A stretch of 64,000 nt of DNA from Collinsella sp. AM34-10 (lineage in GTDB: Bacteria > Actinomycetota > Coriobacteriia > Coriobacteriales > Coriobacteriaceae): the NCBI RefSeq assembly GCF_003469185.1, contig NZ_QSIL01000004.1, positions 124,001 to 188,000 of the forward strand, in the 5' to 3' direction. Positions 23,645 to 32,348 of this stretch are shown in pieces. The notes under the pieces are model-generated. The model saw only the letters and a program-made list of their open reading frames with translations, was not told where the DNA came from and did not search any database. A program made the position numbers and the translations under genes. Position 1 is the stretch's first letter; the number at the start of each line of letters is the position of its first letter.

Positions 23645-24958
23645 ATGCAGGCACAGAAGGCGGAGGGAACCCGCGACCTTATCGGCGCCGAGATGCGCGC
23701 CTGGCAAAAGATGCAGCAGATTGCTGCCGGCGTGTTCGAGCCGTTTGGCTTTAAGCCCATCGAGACGCCCGCCATCGAGCAGGTGGACGTGTTTGTCCAC
23801 GGCATCGGCCAATCGACCGACGTCGTGCGCAAGGAGATGTTCCGCGTGTTTAGCGGCGCCAACCTGGAGCGCGTCTTTACCGAGGGTACCGATACCAAGC
23901 TCAAGCCCAAGCAGCGCTTGGCGCTTCGCCCCGAGGGCACGGCCGGTGTGGTGCGCGCCGTCGTGGAGAACAACCTGGTGCCCCAGGGCTCCACGCCGTT
24001 TAAGGCCTACTATGCCGAGGCCATGTTCCGCGGCGAGCGTCCCCAGAAGGGGCGTCTGCGTCAGTTCCACCAGGTAGGCATCGAGTGGCTCGGCGCTCCC
24101 GATCCGGCGGCAGACGCCGAGTGCATCATCATGCTCATGGAGTTCTACAAGCGCCTTGGTTTCGATCTTTCCAAGCTTCGTCTGCTCATTAACTCGATGG
24201 GCGATGCCCAGTGCCGTCCGGCCTATCGCGAGCAGGTCAAGCAGTTCATTCTCGATCACGCCGACGAGATGTGCGATGAGTGCCGAGAGCGCGCCGAGCT
24301 TAACCCGCTGCGCGCCTTCGACTGCAAGAACGATCACTGCCGCGAGATTATGGCTGACGCACCGCTGATGGGCGACAACCTGTGCGATGAGTGCCGCGAG
24401 CACTACGAGCAGGTCAAGCGCTATTTGGATGCCGCCGGCATCGAGTATGTCGAGGATCCCACCCTGGTGCGCGGCCTGGACTACTACACCCGTACCGTCT
24501 TTGAGGTCGAGGCCCCTGGTGCCGGCGTCGGCTCCATCGGTGGCGGCGGCCGCTACGATGGCCTGGTCGAGCTCGAGGGCGGCAAGCCCACGGCTGGCGT
24601 CGGCTTCGCCGTCGGTTTTGAGCGCGCCCTGCTGGCCCTGCAGGCCTTTGGCAGCGACTTGGGCGCCGATGAGACCCCGTGTGTCTACGTCGCCAACGCC
24701 GGCAAGGAGTTGCGCCAGAACGTCTTTGCCATTACGCAGGAGCTTCGCGCCGCAGGTATCGTGACCGAGGCAGACTATCAGGGTCGTTCGCTCAAGGCTC
24801 AGTTTAAGCAGGCCGACAAAGTGGGTGCTAAGCTCATTTTGGTCTTGGGCGGCGACGAGCTTGCCGCCGGCAAGGTCAAGGTGCGCGACATGGAGAGCCA
24901 TGACGAGGCTCTCGTCGATCTGGCCAACGTGGTCGAGGCGGTTCGTGAGCGCCTGTAG
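23645..24958 (+). CDS. hisS: Histidyl-tRNA synthetase
   Basis: A class II synthetase of 437 aa charging tRNA-His. Motif 1 lies around KPIETPAIEQ, motif 2 is FRGERPQKGRLRQFHQVGIE, the histidine A-loop is LVRGLDYYTRTVFEV, and motif 3 GVGFAVGFERALLAL. A cysteine cluster (CDEC, FDCKNDHC, CDEC at about 205-260) is the metal-site-like insertion seen in many Gram-positive HisRS. The C-terminal anticodon domain ends at about 437. ATG 23645 is preferred to TTG 23639, giving the expected MQAQKAEGTRDLIG start. Confidence 0.96.
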   Translation: MQAQKAEGTRDLIGAEMRAWQKMQQIAAGVFEPFGFKPIETPAIEQVDVFVHGIGQSTDVVRKEMFRVFSGANLERVFTEGTDTKLKPKQRLALRPEGTAGVVRAVVENNLVPQGSTPFKAYYAEAMFRGERPQKGRLRQFHQVGIEWLGAPDPAADAECIIMLMEFYKRLGFDLSKLRLLINSMGDAQCRPAYREQVKQFILDHADEMCDECRERAELNPLRAFDCKNDHCREIMADAPLMGDNLCDECREHYEQVKRYLDAAGIEYVEDPTLVRGLDYYTRTVFEVEAPGAGVGSIGGGGRYDGLVELEGGKPTAGVGFAVGFERALLALQAFGSDLGADETPCVYVANAGKELRQNVFAITQELRAAGIVTEADYQGRSLKAQFKQADKVGAKLILVLGGDELAAGKVKVRDMESHDEALVDLANVVEAVRERL

Positions 24959-25216
24959 CGCATGATTTTTGAGCTGTGGACTCACTAAAACGCTCAGCTC
25001 ATTGAGAGCGATTGTTACGGGGGTGTTTCGCATTTATGCGGAATGCTCCCGTTTGCATATGCCGCCCACCGAGAAATACGACCATTTAGGGCAAAAACCC
25101 TTGCAATGCAGAAAATACTTTTCTGTGGTAAAGCGCAATCAGCTCCGAAAGTTTTTGCCGAGTGCCTATAATGAATACCGCATGTTACGTGCATAGAAGG
25201 AGGAATGGGAGGAAAC

Positions 25217-28030
25217 GTGGCTGAGAACCTAAGCAACCAGTCTGTACCCGAAGCCGCGGCGCGCGTCGCTGCCGTGGTCAACCGCCTCGTTAACCGAATC
25301 GGCTCGAATGCCGAGTCCAAGGAGCGTCTCGCCGAGATCGAGATCCCCGAGGAGCTGCGCGACAATCTGGCGCTGTTCTTGCGCCTGGAGCGCCGTGTGC
25401 TTAGCGAGTATGATCCCGAGATCGCGGACCTGTTCGACAAGATTTTGACAGCCGAGATTGTGGCCAACGCCGGAAACCCCGGCACTCGTGCTGCCGACGA
25501 GTCCGTCGACGAGCAGGGCGTGCCCACTGCCGACGAGCCCACCGCCGTGGCGTTTCGCGAGGTCGTTGATCTGATCGACAGTCTGCCGCTCGATAAGCAG
25601 CAGGTTATCGTCCGCGCCTTTACGAGCTTCTTCCATCTGGCAAACCTGTCGGAGGAGAACTACCGTGTGGCGCAGCTGCGCGAGCGCGAGGCCGGCGCAT
25701 CGACCGATACCGAGGTCGATCCCGCCAACGAACTCACCGTCGCCTATCACCAGTTGGTAAACGAGATGGGTGTCGAGGGCGCCAACGAGCTGCTTGGCAA
25801 GCTTGAGTTCCACCCCGTCTTTACCGCGCATCCCACCGAGGCCCGTCGCAAGGCCGTCGAGGGCAAGATCCGCCGTATCTCCAACCTGCTGGAGGAGCGC
25901 CCGCGTCTGGGCGGCTCCGACCTGGTGGAGAACGAGCGCCACATGCTGCAGGAGATCGACGCCCTGGTTCGCACGAGCCCCATCGCGTTGAAGAAGCCCA
26001 CGCCGGTCGAGGAAGCCGATACCATCATCGACATCTTCGATAACACGCTGTTCGACGTCATTCCCGTTATCTATCGTCGTTTTGACGACTGGGTGCTGGG
26101 CGACAAGGCCGGCACCGTGCCGCCGCTGTGCCCGGCATTCTTCCATCCCGGCAGCTGGATCGGCTCTGACCGCGACGGCAACCCCAACGTCACCGCCAAG
26201 GTGAGCCGCGAGGTCGCCGCCAAGTACTTCACGCATATGGTGCTCAAGCTCGAGGACAAGTGCCGCCGCATCGGCCGCAACCTTACGCTCGAGGCCACCT
26301 ACAGCAAGCCTTCTGCCGAGCTCATTAACCTGTGGAACCATCAGGTCGAGATGAGCCCTCGGTACACGGCCCGCGCCGAGCTGATCTCCGAGCACGAGCC
26401 GCATCGCGCCGTCATGCTCGTCATGGCCGACCGTCTGAACGCCACCGTGCGCCGTATCACCGACACCATGTACCACAGCGCCGACGAGTTCCTGGATGAC
26501 CTGCGCGTCGTCCAGCGCTCGCTGGCCGCCTGCGGTGCCGTCCGTGCTGCCTACGGCCCGGTCCAGACCATCATCTGGCAGGTCGAGTCCTTCGGCTTCC
26601 ATATGGTCGAGATGGAGTTCCGTCAGCACTCCGTGGTGCATGCCCGCGCCCTCAAGGATATCCACGAGAACGGTATCCATGGCGACCTGCAGCCCATGAC
26701 GCGCGAAGTCATCGATACCTTCCGTGCTATCGGCTCCATCCAAAAGCGCTACGGCAAGAAGATGGCGCACCGCTACATCATCTCGTTTACCAAGAGCGCC
26801 CAGCATGTGGCTGACGTCTTCGAGCTGGCCCACCTGTCCTTCGCACACGAGGAAGATGTCCCCGAGCTCGACGTGATCCCGCTATTCGAGCAGCTCGAGG
26901 ACCTCGAGGGCTGCGTCGACGTGCTCGACCAGATGCTTACGCTGCCCGTGGTACAGAAGCGTCTTGCCCAGACCAACCGTCGCATGGAGGTTATGCTGGG
27001 CTATTCCGATTCCTCCAAGGACGCCGGTCCTACCACGGCCATGCTCGCGCTGCATTCCGCGCAGGAGCGCATTGCCAAGTGGGCCGAGAAGAACGATATC
27101 GACTTGGTGCTCATGCACGGTCGCGGCGGTGCCGTGGGCCGTGGCGGCGGCCCGGCCAACAAGGCCGTGCTGGCGCAGCCCAAGGGTTCGGTCAACTGCT
27201 TCTTTAAGCTCACCGAGCAGGGCGAGGTCATCTTTGCCCGTTACGGCAACCGCACGCTGGCTCAGCGCCATGTTGAGTCCGTTGCCGCCGCAACGCTTTT
27301 GCAGTCGGCCCCGAGTGTCGAGAAGATCAACACCGAGACCACGCAGAAGTTCTGGGATATGGCCGAGAAGCTCAACGCCGCAAGCCACGAGCGCTATCTG
27401 GACCTGCTGAACACCGAGGACTTTACACCGTGGTTCTCGACCGTGACGCCGCTGACCGAAGTCGGTCTGCTGCCGATCGGCTCGCGTCCCGCCAAGCGCG
27501 GTCTGGGCGCCAAGTCGCTCGATGACCTGCGTACCATTCCGTGGATCTTCAGCTGGAGCCAGGCGCGCATCAATCTGGCCGCTTGGTACGGCCTGGGCAC
27601 CGCCTGCGAGCAGTTGGGCGATCTTGACCAGCTTAAGGCTGCCTACCAGGAGTGGCCGTTCTTCCGTACCTTTATCGACAACATCGAGATGTCGATCGCC
27701 AAGACTGACCAGCGCATCGCCAAGATGTATCTGCACCTGGGCGATCGCCAGGATCTGTCCGAGAAGGTCTTCACCGAGATGCAGCTCACGCGTAAGTGGG
27801 TCCTTGCCATCGTCGGTGACGAGTGGCCGCTGCAGCGCCGCCGCGTGCTCGGTTGCGCCGTCCGCGTGCGCAACCCCTACGTCGACGCCTTGTCCATCGC
27901 CCAGGTCCGCGCCCTTCGCGAGGTGCGTATGAACCAGGACGAGATGGCCGAGGAGAAGAAGGCCGAGTACATGAGCCTGATTCTTTCGACTGTGACCGGC
28001 GTCTCGGCAGGATTGCAGAACACGGGGTAA
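25217..28030 (+). CDS. ppc: Phosphoenolpyruvate carboxylase
   Basis: Carboxylates PEP to oxaloacetate, replenishing the C4 pool. Catalytic motifs are all present: FTAHPTEARR (catalytic His), GSDRDGNPNVT, MLGYSDSSKDAGPTTA and HGRGGAVGRGGGP (active-site loop). The end NTG matches the invariant C-terminal glycine. About 937 aa, normal for the family. I prefer GTG 25217 (GGGAGG 4 nt upstream) because ATG 25205 would sit almost on its own ribosome binding site; the difference is four residues. No carbonic anhydrase or regulator is adjacent. Confidence 0.95.
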   Translation: MAENLSNQSVPEAAARVAAVVNRLVNRIGSNAESKERLAEIEIPEELRDNLALFLRLERRVLSEYDPEIADLFDKILTAEIVANAGNPGTRAADESVDEQGVPTADEPTAVAFREVVDLIDSLPLDKQQVIVRAFTSFFHLANLSEENYRVAQLREREAGASTDTEVDPANELTVAYHQLVNEMGVEGANELLGKLEFHPVFTAHPTEARRKAVEGKIRRISNLLEERPRLGGSDLVENERHMLQEIDALVRTSPIALKKPTPVEEADTIIDIFDNTLFDVIPVIYRRFDDWVLGDKAGTVPPLCPAFFHPGSWIGSDRDGNPNVTAKVSREVAAKYFTHMVLKLEDKCRRIGRNLTLEATYSKPSAELINLWNHQVEMSPRYTARAELISEHEPHRAVMLVMADRLNATVRRITDTMYHSADEFLDDLRVVQRSLAACGAVRAAYGPVQTIIWQVESFGFHMVEMEFRQHSVVHARALKDIHENGIHGDLQPMTREVIDTFRAIGSIQKRYGKKMAHRYIISFTKSAQHVADVFELAHLSFAHEEDVPELDVIPLFEQLEDLEGCVDVLDQMLTLPVVQKRLAQTNRRMEVMLGYSDSSKDAGPTTAMLALHSAQERIAKWAEKNDIDLVLMHGRGGAVGRGGGPANKAVLAQPKGSVNCFFKLTEQGEVIFARYGNRTLAQRHVESVAAATLLQSAPSVEKINTETTQKFWDMAEKLNAASHERYLDLLNTEDFTPWFSTVTPLTEVGLLPIGSRPAKRGLGAKSLDDLRTIPWIFSWSQARINLAAWYGLGTACEQLGDLDQLKAAYQEWPFFRTFIDNIEMSIAKTDQRIAKMYLHLGDRQDLSEKVFTEMQLTRKWVLAIVGDEWPLQRRRVLGCAVRVRNPYVDALSIAQVRALREVRMNQDEMAEEKKAEYMSLILSTVTGVSAGLQNTG

Positions 28031-28053
28031 TCGATAGCCCTGTAGCTCTCACC

Positions 28054-28180
28054 GGGACCCGATGGGTTTCCCTCTGAATGCGTCCTCGCACTTGAAGCCC
28101 CCTTATCCTACTCCTTCGGAGCTGCGGATAAGGGGGCTTCGTGCTGCGGAATGCATTCAGAGGGAAACCCGTCGGGTCCC
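28054..28180. repeat. Family B nested hairpin, copy 1 (127 nt)
   Basis: A 28-bp outer stem (28054-28081 with 28153-28180, one G-T), a 12x12 internal loop (GTCCTCGCACTT at 28082 and GTGCTGCGGAAT at 28141), a perfect 15-bp inner stem (28094-28108 with 28126-28140) and a terminal hairpin CTCC-TTC-GGAG. It begins 24 nt after the ppc stop. Copy 2 at 30614 has the same layout and the same total length with different stem sequences. Confidence 0.85.
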
Positions 28181-28249
28181 TTCGTCCTCGGTCTTCAGGG
28201 ATTAAAGCTGATGAAAATAAAGTGCGCTTCGCGCCTAATGTGGAGTGCG

Positions 28250-28305
28250 GCGAGGGCTTCTTGCGTCCTGCGGAGTGTGCCTAAAAGTAAACTAATGGCG
28301 GGCCC
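28250..28305. repeat. Family B element, right half only
   Basis: It contains the right inner arm (28250-28264), the right internal loop GTCCTGCGGAGT (28265-28276, identical to copy 2) and a 29-nt right arm (28277-28305) followed by CTGCG as in copy 2. No complementary left arm is present. A GTCCTCGG at 28184, right next to copy 1, may be the left loop remnant. The remaining gap to larA (28306-28506) shows no gene. Confidence 0.6.
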
Positions 28306-28506
28306 TGCGATGTCCGGTCTTCGGCGGATTACTGGCTGGGGAAAGATGGCGCGCTTCTCGCCTTACGACTGTAGCAGCCACGGTCCCGGTTGGGGTCGCG
28401 GCCGTTTTGTTGTGGGTCAAATATGAACGTTGTGTTAATGACTCGGTGTACGGTGGAGTTTTTCGGTGAGCGGCGTATCCTTCCAACGGTTTATCTAGTG
28501 TGTTAG

Positions 28507-29808
28507 ATGAAAGGAAGAGGGCGCTCGTCATTGTTTGAATGTGAACTGCCGTTTGACCACAAGACGTTGCATCTGGAGCTCGAGGATAAGAACTTCGCGG
28601 GTGTGATGGAAGGTCATCAAAACGAGTTTAAGACTACAAAATCGCAGGAAGAGCTGGTAGAGGAGTCGCTTGCCAACCCTTATGGCTCGCCTTCGCTCGA
28701 GGAGCTTTGTGCTGGCAAGAAGGATATTGTCATCATTAGCTCCGATCATACGCGTCCCGTTCCCTCGCGTGTGACGATGCCTATTCTGCTGCATCACATC
28801 CATTCCGCTGCGCCCGAGGCTCGCGTGCGTATTTTGGTTGCTACGGGTATGCACCGTCCGTCGACACACGAGGAACTCGTCAACAAGTATGGCGAGGAGA
28901 TCGTTGCCAACGAGGAAATCGTTATGCACGTCGCGACTGACGACAGCATGATGAAAAAGATCGGTACCCTGCCTTCTGGTGGCGAGTGCATCATCAACAA
29001 GATTGCCGCCGATTGCGATCTGCTGCTTGCAGAGGGCTTCATTGAGCCGCACTTCTTTGCCGGTTTCTCTGGCAGCCGCAAGTCCGTGCTGCCCGGTATC
29101 GCCAGCTACAAGACCATCATGTACAACCACAACGGTCAGTTTGTGAACGATTCCCATTCGCGTGCCGGCAACCTGTGCCACAACCACGTGAGCGAGGATA
29201 TGTTCGCCGCCGCCGAGATGGCCCACCTCGCCTTTGTGCTTAACGTGGTGCTCAACGGCAAGCACGAGGTCATCGGTTCTTTTGCCGGTGACATCCACAA
29301 GGCGCACGAGGCTGGCTGCGAGTTCGTGAAGAGCCTTGCCGGCGTTGAGCCCGTTGAGTGCGAGATTGCCATCACCACCAACGGCGGTTACCCGCTCGAC
29401 CAGAACATCTATCAGGCCGTGAAGGGCATGTGCGCTGCCGAGGCCACGCTTCCCGAGGGCGGCGTGATCATTGATGTCGCCGGTTGTGCCGACGGTCACG
29501 GCGGCGAGGGCTTCTATCACAACATCGCCGACAACGACCCGGCGGAGTTTGAGCGCGCCTGCATCGACCGTCCTAAGGACGAGACCCTGCCCGATCAGTG
29601 GACGAGCCAGATCTTTGCCCGCATCCTGGCGCATCACCCTGTGATCATGGTCACCGACCTGTGCGATCACCAGATGATCAAGGATATGCACATGACGCCG
29701 GTCAACACCCTCGAGGAGGCGCTCAAGCTCGCCTTTGAGATGAAGGGTGCCGATGCCAAGGTGGCCGTCATTCCCGATGGCCTGGGCGTTGTCGTCGCGC
29801 AGCACTAG
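28507..29808 (+). CDS. larA: Lactate racemase-type nickel-dependent enzyme LarA
   Basis: A LarA-family racemase/epimerase of about 433 aa, which uses a covalently bound nickel pincer nucleotide to interconvert D- and L-2-hydroxyacids by hydride transfer. Seen: SDHTRPVPS (79-87), ATGMHRPST (112-120, catalytic His region), EPHFFAGFSGSRKSVLPG (cofactor-lysine region; most relatives read SGGRK) and the C-terminal PDGLGVVV. ATG 28507 lacks a ribosome binding site; TTG 28531 with GGAAGAGGG upstream would start at LFECELPF, closer to the family's usual start. Cofactor genes larB and larC lie 2 kb away on the other strand, supporting the assignment. Lactate itself is not proven as substrate. Confidence 0.9.
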   Translation: MKGRGRSSLFECELPFDHKTLHLELEDKNFAGVMEGHQNEFKTTKSQEELVEESLANPYGSPSLEELCAGKKDIVIISSDHTRPVPSRVTMPILLHHIHSAAPEARVRILVATGMHRPSTHEELVNKYGEEIVANEEIVMHVATDDSMMKKIGTLPSGGECIINKIAADCDLLLAEGFIEPHFFAGFSGSRKSVLPGIASYKTIMYNHNGQFVNDSHSRAGNLCHNHVSEDMFAAAEMAHLAFVLNVVLNGKHEVIGSFAGDIHKAHEAGCEFVKSLAGVEPVECEIAITTNGGYPLDQNIYQAVKGMCAAEATLPEGGVIIDVAGCADGHGGEGFYHNIADNDPAEFERACIDRPKDETLPDQWTSQIFARILAHHPVIMVTDLCDHQMIKDMHMTPVNTLEEALKLAFEMKGADAKVAVIPDGLGVVVAQH

Positions 29809-29857
29809 TGCGCGGCCTAAACGAATCGTTTGTAACCGACAAGAAAGATAAGGTTTT

Positions 29858-30589
29858 ATGCTTACCAAACTCCTCTGTGAATTCGGCGCAACGGCCCTCA
29901 TGATCATCTTTGGCGTGGGCGTGCACTGCGATACCGTGCTCAAGGGCACCAAGTATCAGGGCTCCGGCCACATGTTTGCCATCACCACCTGGTCTTTTGG
30001 CATCTCGGTCTGCCTGTTTGTCTTTGGCGGCGCCGTGTGCATGAACCCCGCCATGGTGCTTGCCCAGTGCATCGTAGGCCTGGTGCCGTGGAGCAGCTGC
30101 ATTCCCTTCATGATTGCCGATATGCTCGGCGGCTTTGCGGGCGCCGTGATCGCGTGGTTGATGTATGCCGATGAGTTCAAGGCTTCCGATGGCGTCGTCG
30201 ACCCCATTGCCCAGCGCAACATCTTCTCGACCAACCCCACCACCGAGGGTACGAACTACGCCCGTAACTTCTTCTGCGAGGCTATCTGCACCTTTGTGTT
30301 CATCAGCGCCATCCTCGCTGCCGCTAACCGCGCCGGCGAGAACGTTCTGATGCTCGCCATCTGCGTCGGCCTGATCGTTTGGGCCGTTGGCATGGGCATG
30401 GGCGGCATCACCGGCTTCGCCATGAACCAGGCTCGTGACCTTGGTCCTCGCATGGCCTATCAGGTGCTGCCGATCAAGAACAAGGCTGACAACAACTGGA
30501 AGTACGGCCTGCTCGTTCCTGGCATCGCTCCGTTTGTCGGTGCCGCTCTGGCCGCGCTGTTTGTGCACGGTTTCTTGGGCATGTTCTAG
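29858..30589 (+). CDS. MIP-family channel (aquaglyceroporin, LarD-like position)
   Basis: A 243-aa six-segment major intrinsic protein. The first pore motif is normal, GAVCMNPAMV (N63-P-A). The second reads GFAMNQARDLGPR, so NPA has become NQA (190-192), while the following R193 of the selectivity filter is kept. In lactobacilli a MIP protein, LarD, is encoded with lar genes and passes lactic acid; the position 49 bp after larA suggests the same. It was probably co-transcribed with larA and ends before the family B hairpin. Confidence 0.88.
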   Translation: MLTKLLCEFGATALMIIFGVGVHCDTVLKGTKYQGSGHMFAITTWSFGISVCLFVFGGAVCMNPAMVLAQCIVGLVPWSSCIPFMIADMLGGFAGAVIAWLMYADEFKASDGVVDPIAQRNIFSTNPTTEGTNYARNFFCEAICTFVFISAILAAANRAGENVLMLAICVGLIVWAVGMGMGGITGFAMNQARDLGPRMAYQVLPIKNKADNNWKYGLLVPGIAPFVGAALAALFVHGFLGMF

Positions 30590-30613
30590 TCCAAGACAAT
30601 TGATATAACGCCC

Positions 30614-30740
30614 GGGTCCGGCATAGGTTAACTTTCCGCCGCGTCCTCGGACATGCAAGAAGCTCCCGCTGCGCACTTCGTGCGGCGGGAGCTTCTTGCG
30701 TCCTGCGGAGTGCGGCGGAAAGTTAACCTATGCCGGACCC
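30614..30740. repeat. Family B nested hairpin, copy 2 (127 nt)
   Basis: A perfect 29-bp outer stem (30614-30642 with 30712-30740), a 12x12 internal loop (GTCCTCGGACAT and GTCCTGCGGAGT), a perfect 15-bp inner stem (30655-30669 with 30685-30699) and a terminal hairpin GCAC-TTC-GTGC. It lies between the convergent larA-MIP and larB-larC-tetR units and begins 25 nt after the MIP stop. Confidence 0.85.
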
Positions 30741-30787
30741 TGCGGGAATCCAGTTGCGTTCGAACAAGCAACCAACATATATATCTG

Positions 30788-30892
30788 AATTTGGATGTGG
30801 TGGGCACTTTGTTGTTAGGCGCTTTGAGGTGCGAGTGACACTTTGGGATGCGTGGCGCCTTGGGGTGGGGCGGTGCTTTGGGATGAGAGGCT
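30788..30892. repeat. Degenerate short tandem repeats
   Basis: About five imperfect units of 17-20 nt built on GGTGCTTTGGGATG (variants GCACTTTG, GCGCTTTGAGGTG, ACACTTTGGGATG, GCGCCTTGGGGTG). They lie just beyond the tetR stop in the convergent gap. No coding potential is seen. Confidence 0.45.
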
Positions 30893-30899
30893 TACTTAC

Positions 30900-31439
30900 T
30901 TAGTTGAAGAGGGGTTTTATGGCTGATAGGTAATCTTTTGCCACATCGGCCTTATCTGCTTGGAAGTTGTGCCAGGCCCACCATTGGACGGTGGCTACGA
31001 AGCTTGAGGCTATGTGGTGTAGTAGGAAGCTGCGGTCCATGGTGCCGGCGGGGCCTGAGGGGTCGACGGGCACGGTTTCGGCTGCTCGTGACATGATGGT
31101 CTTGCGTAGGCAGTCGGCGAAGACGCGTGAGCCGGCGCCGGCTACCAGTGCCCGTACACCCTGCCGACGATTCCAGAGGTTGTTGAGGATATGCTCGACC
31201 TGTACGAGTGGGTCATCGAGGGGCGTACCGTCATTGTCGAGGGCATGGGTGCAGATATCGCGCACGAGCTCAGCGAGCAGGTCATCTTTGCTTTTAAAGA
31301 GGCCGTAGAACGTGGCCCGACCCACATGGGCGCGAGCGATGATGACGCCGACGGTGATCTTGCCGTAATCTTCCTCGCACAGGAGCTCGGAGAACGCCGC
31401 AACGATGGCGGCACGGCTTTTTGCCTTGCGGGCATCCAT
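30900..31439 (-). CDS. TetR-family transcriptional regulator, last gene of the lar operon
   Basis: A 179-aa repressor-type protein. The N-terminal helix-turn-helix is clear: AAFSELLCEEDYGKITVGVIIARAHVGRATFYGLFKSKDDLLAELV. The rest is a variable helical ligand domain with a C-terminal WWAWHNF patch. Its ATG is 2 nt after the larC stop and has no binding site of its own, so it is translated by coupling. A 13-bp inverted repeat in front of larB is a good candidate for its operator. Confidence 0.85.
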   Translation of the reverse strand: MDARKAKSRAAIVAAFSELLCEEDYGKITVGVIIARAHVGRATFYGLFKSKDDLLAELVRDICTHALDNDGTPLDDPLVQVEHILNNLWNRRQGVRALVAGAGSRVFADCLRKTIMSRAAETVPVDPSGPAGTMDRSFLLHHIASSFVATVQWWAWHNFQADKADVAKDYLSAIKPLFN

Positions 31440-31441
31440 GG

Positions 31442-32338
31442 CTATGCGTCCGCGTGAACGAGCAGGCAGCGGAGTGTACCGGAGCAGCCCTCGTAGGGGC
31501 GCTTACCGGCGCCGTAGCCGACGGCCTCGATGCGGTAGCGGACTGGCAGGTGCTCGGACGTGCGCAGCGCGGTGACGATGGCGGCGCCCGTGGGCGTCAC
31601 GAGCTCGCCGGCGACCGGCGCGGGCGTGAGGGCGATATTGCCTGCCTGGCACAGGTTGACGACAGCGGGGACGGGAATGGGCATGAGGCCGTGGGCGCAG
31701 CGGATGGTTCCGTGGCCCTCGGAGAGCGACTCGACCACGATGTCCTCAATACCCAGGTCGTCGAGGCAGATGGCGACAGAGCAGACGTCGACGATGGAGT
31801 CGACGGCGCCCACCTCGTGAAACAGGACGGTGTCGGGCGTTTTGCCGTGAGCCTTGGCCTCGGCAGCAGCGAGTACGGAAAAAATGGCGAGGGCACGACG
31901 CTTGGCGCCATCGCTTAGCTGCGAGCCATCGATGATAGCGGTGACGTCCGCCAAAGAACGGTGGTGATGGTGGTGGGCGTGATGGTGGCCCTCGTGGTCA
32001 TGCTCGTGGCAGTGCTCGTGCTCCCCATGGTTATGATGCCCATGCCCATGTCCATGCTCGTGCGTGTGCTCAGCAGTTGCCTCGTTGCCGTAGAGCCAAG
32101 CCATGTCGTGGTCATGATTCTCCAGCTCGGCCGCAAGCTGAACATCGAAGTCACAGGCGTCGATGCCGTGCTTGTTCACGCGCGTCACGGCAATCTCAAA
32201 GCCATCGACCGGCAGCGTGGCGAGCTGTTCGCGCAGGTGCTCCTCGCTGGCGCCCAGGTCGAGCAGGGCCGCGACGGTCATATCGCCGCTGATGCCTGAG
32301 GTTCCGTCGATGATAAGCGTGTGCTGATGGTTGGACAT
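31442..32338 (-). CDS. larC: LarC-type nickel insertion protein, N-terminal part only
   Basis: LarC inserts nickel into the pyridinium thioacid pincer nucleotide in a CTP-dependent reaction. This 298-aa protein has the DUF111 opening (IIDGTSGISGDMTVAALLDLG), a 45-residue His-rich metal-binding stretch (about 90-128, for instance HGHGHGHHNHGEHEHCHEH) and VLFHEVGAVDSIVDVC, then LTPTGAAI-type LVTPTGAAIV. It ends about where LarC1 ends in Lactiplantibacillus, where a frameshift adds the CTP-binding LarC2 domain. Here tetR follows directly and no LarC2 sequence is visible. AAGGAG precedes the ATG. Confidence 0.88.
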   Translation of the reverse strand: MSNHQHTLIIDGTSGISGDMTVAALLDLGASEEHLREQLATLPVDGFEIAVTRVNKHGIDACDFDVQLAAELENHDHDMAWLYGNEATAEHTHEHGHGHGHHNHGEHEHCHEHDHEGHHHAHHHHHRSLADVTAIIDGSQLSDGAKRRALAIFSVLAAAEAKAHGKTPDTVLFHEVGAVDSIVDVCSVAICLDDLGIEDIVVESLSEGHGTIRCAHGLMPIPVPAVVNLCQAGNIALTPAPVAGELVTPTGAAIVTALRTSEHLPVRYRIEAVGYGAGKRPYEGCSGTLRCLLVHADA

Positions 32339-32348
32339 GGAATGCTCC

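Noticed and set aside
28054..30740. Family B hairpins as integron attC sites
   Set aside because: attC sites also keep structure over sequence, but the conserved GTTRRRY core sites and unpaired spacer bases are not present, and no integrase is in the window.
28054..30740. Family B hairpins as a CRISPR array or ordinary terminators
   Set aside because: There are no regularly spaced spacers, no cas genes, and no U-run after the stems.
31961..32299. Val/Met-rich open frame opposite larC
   Set aside because: It is the complement of the His-codon-rich stretch of larC; apparent hydrophobicity is an artefact of antisense His codons.
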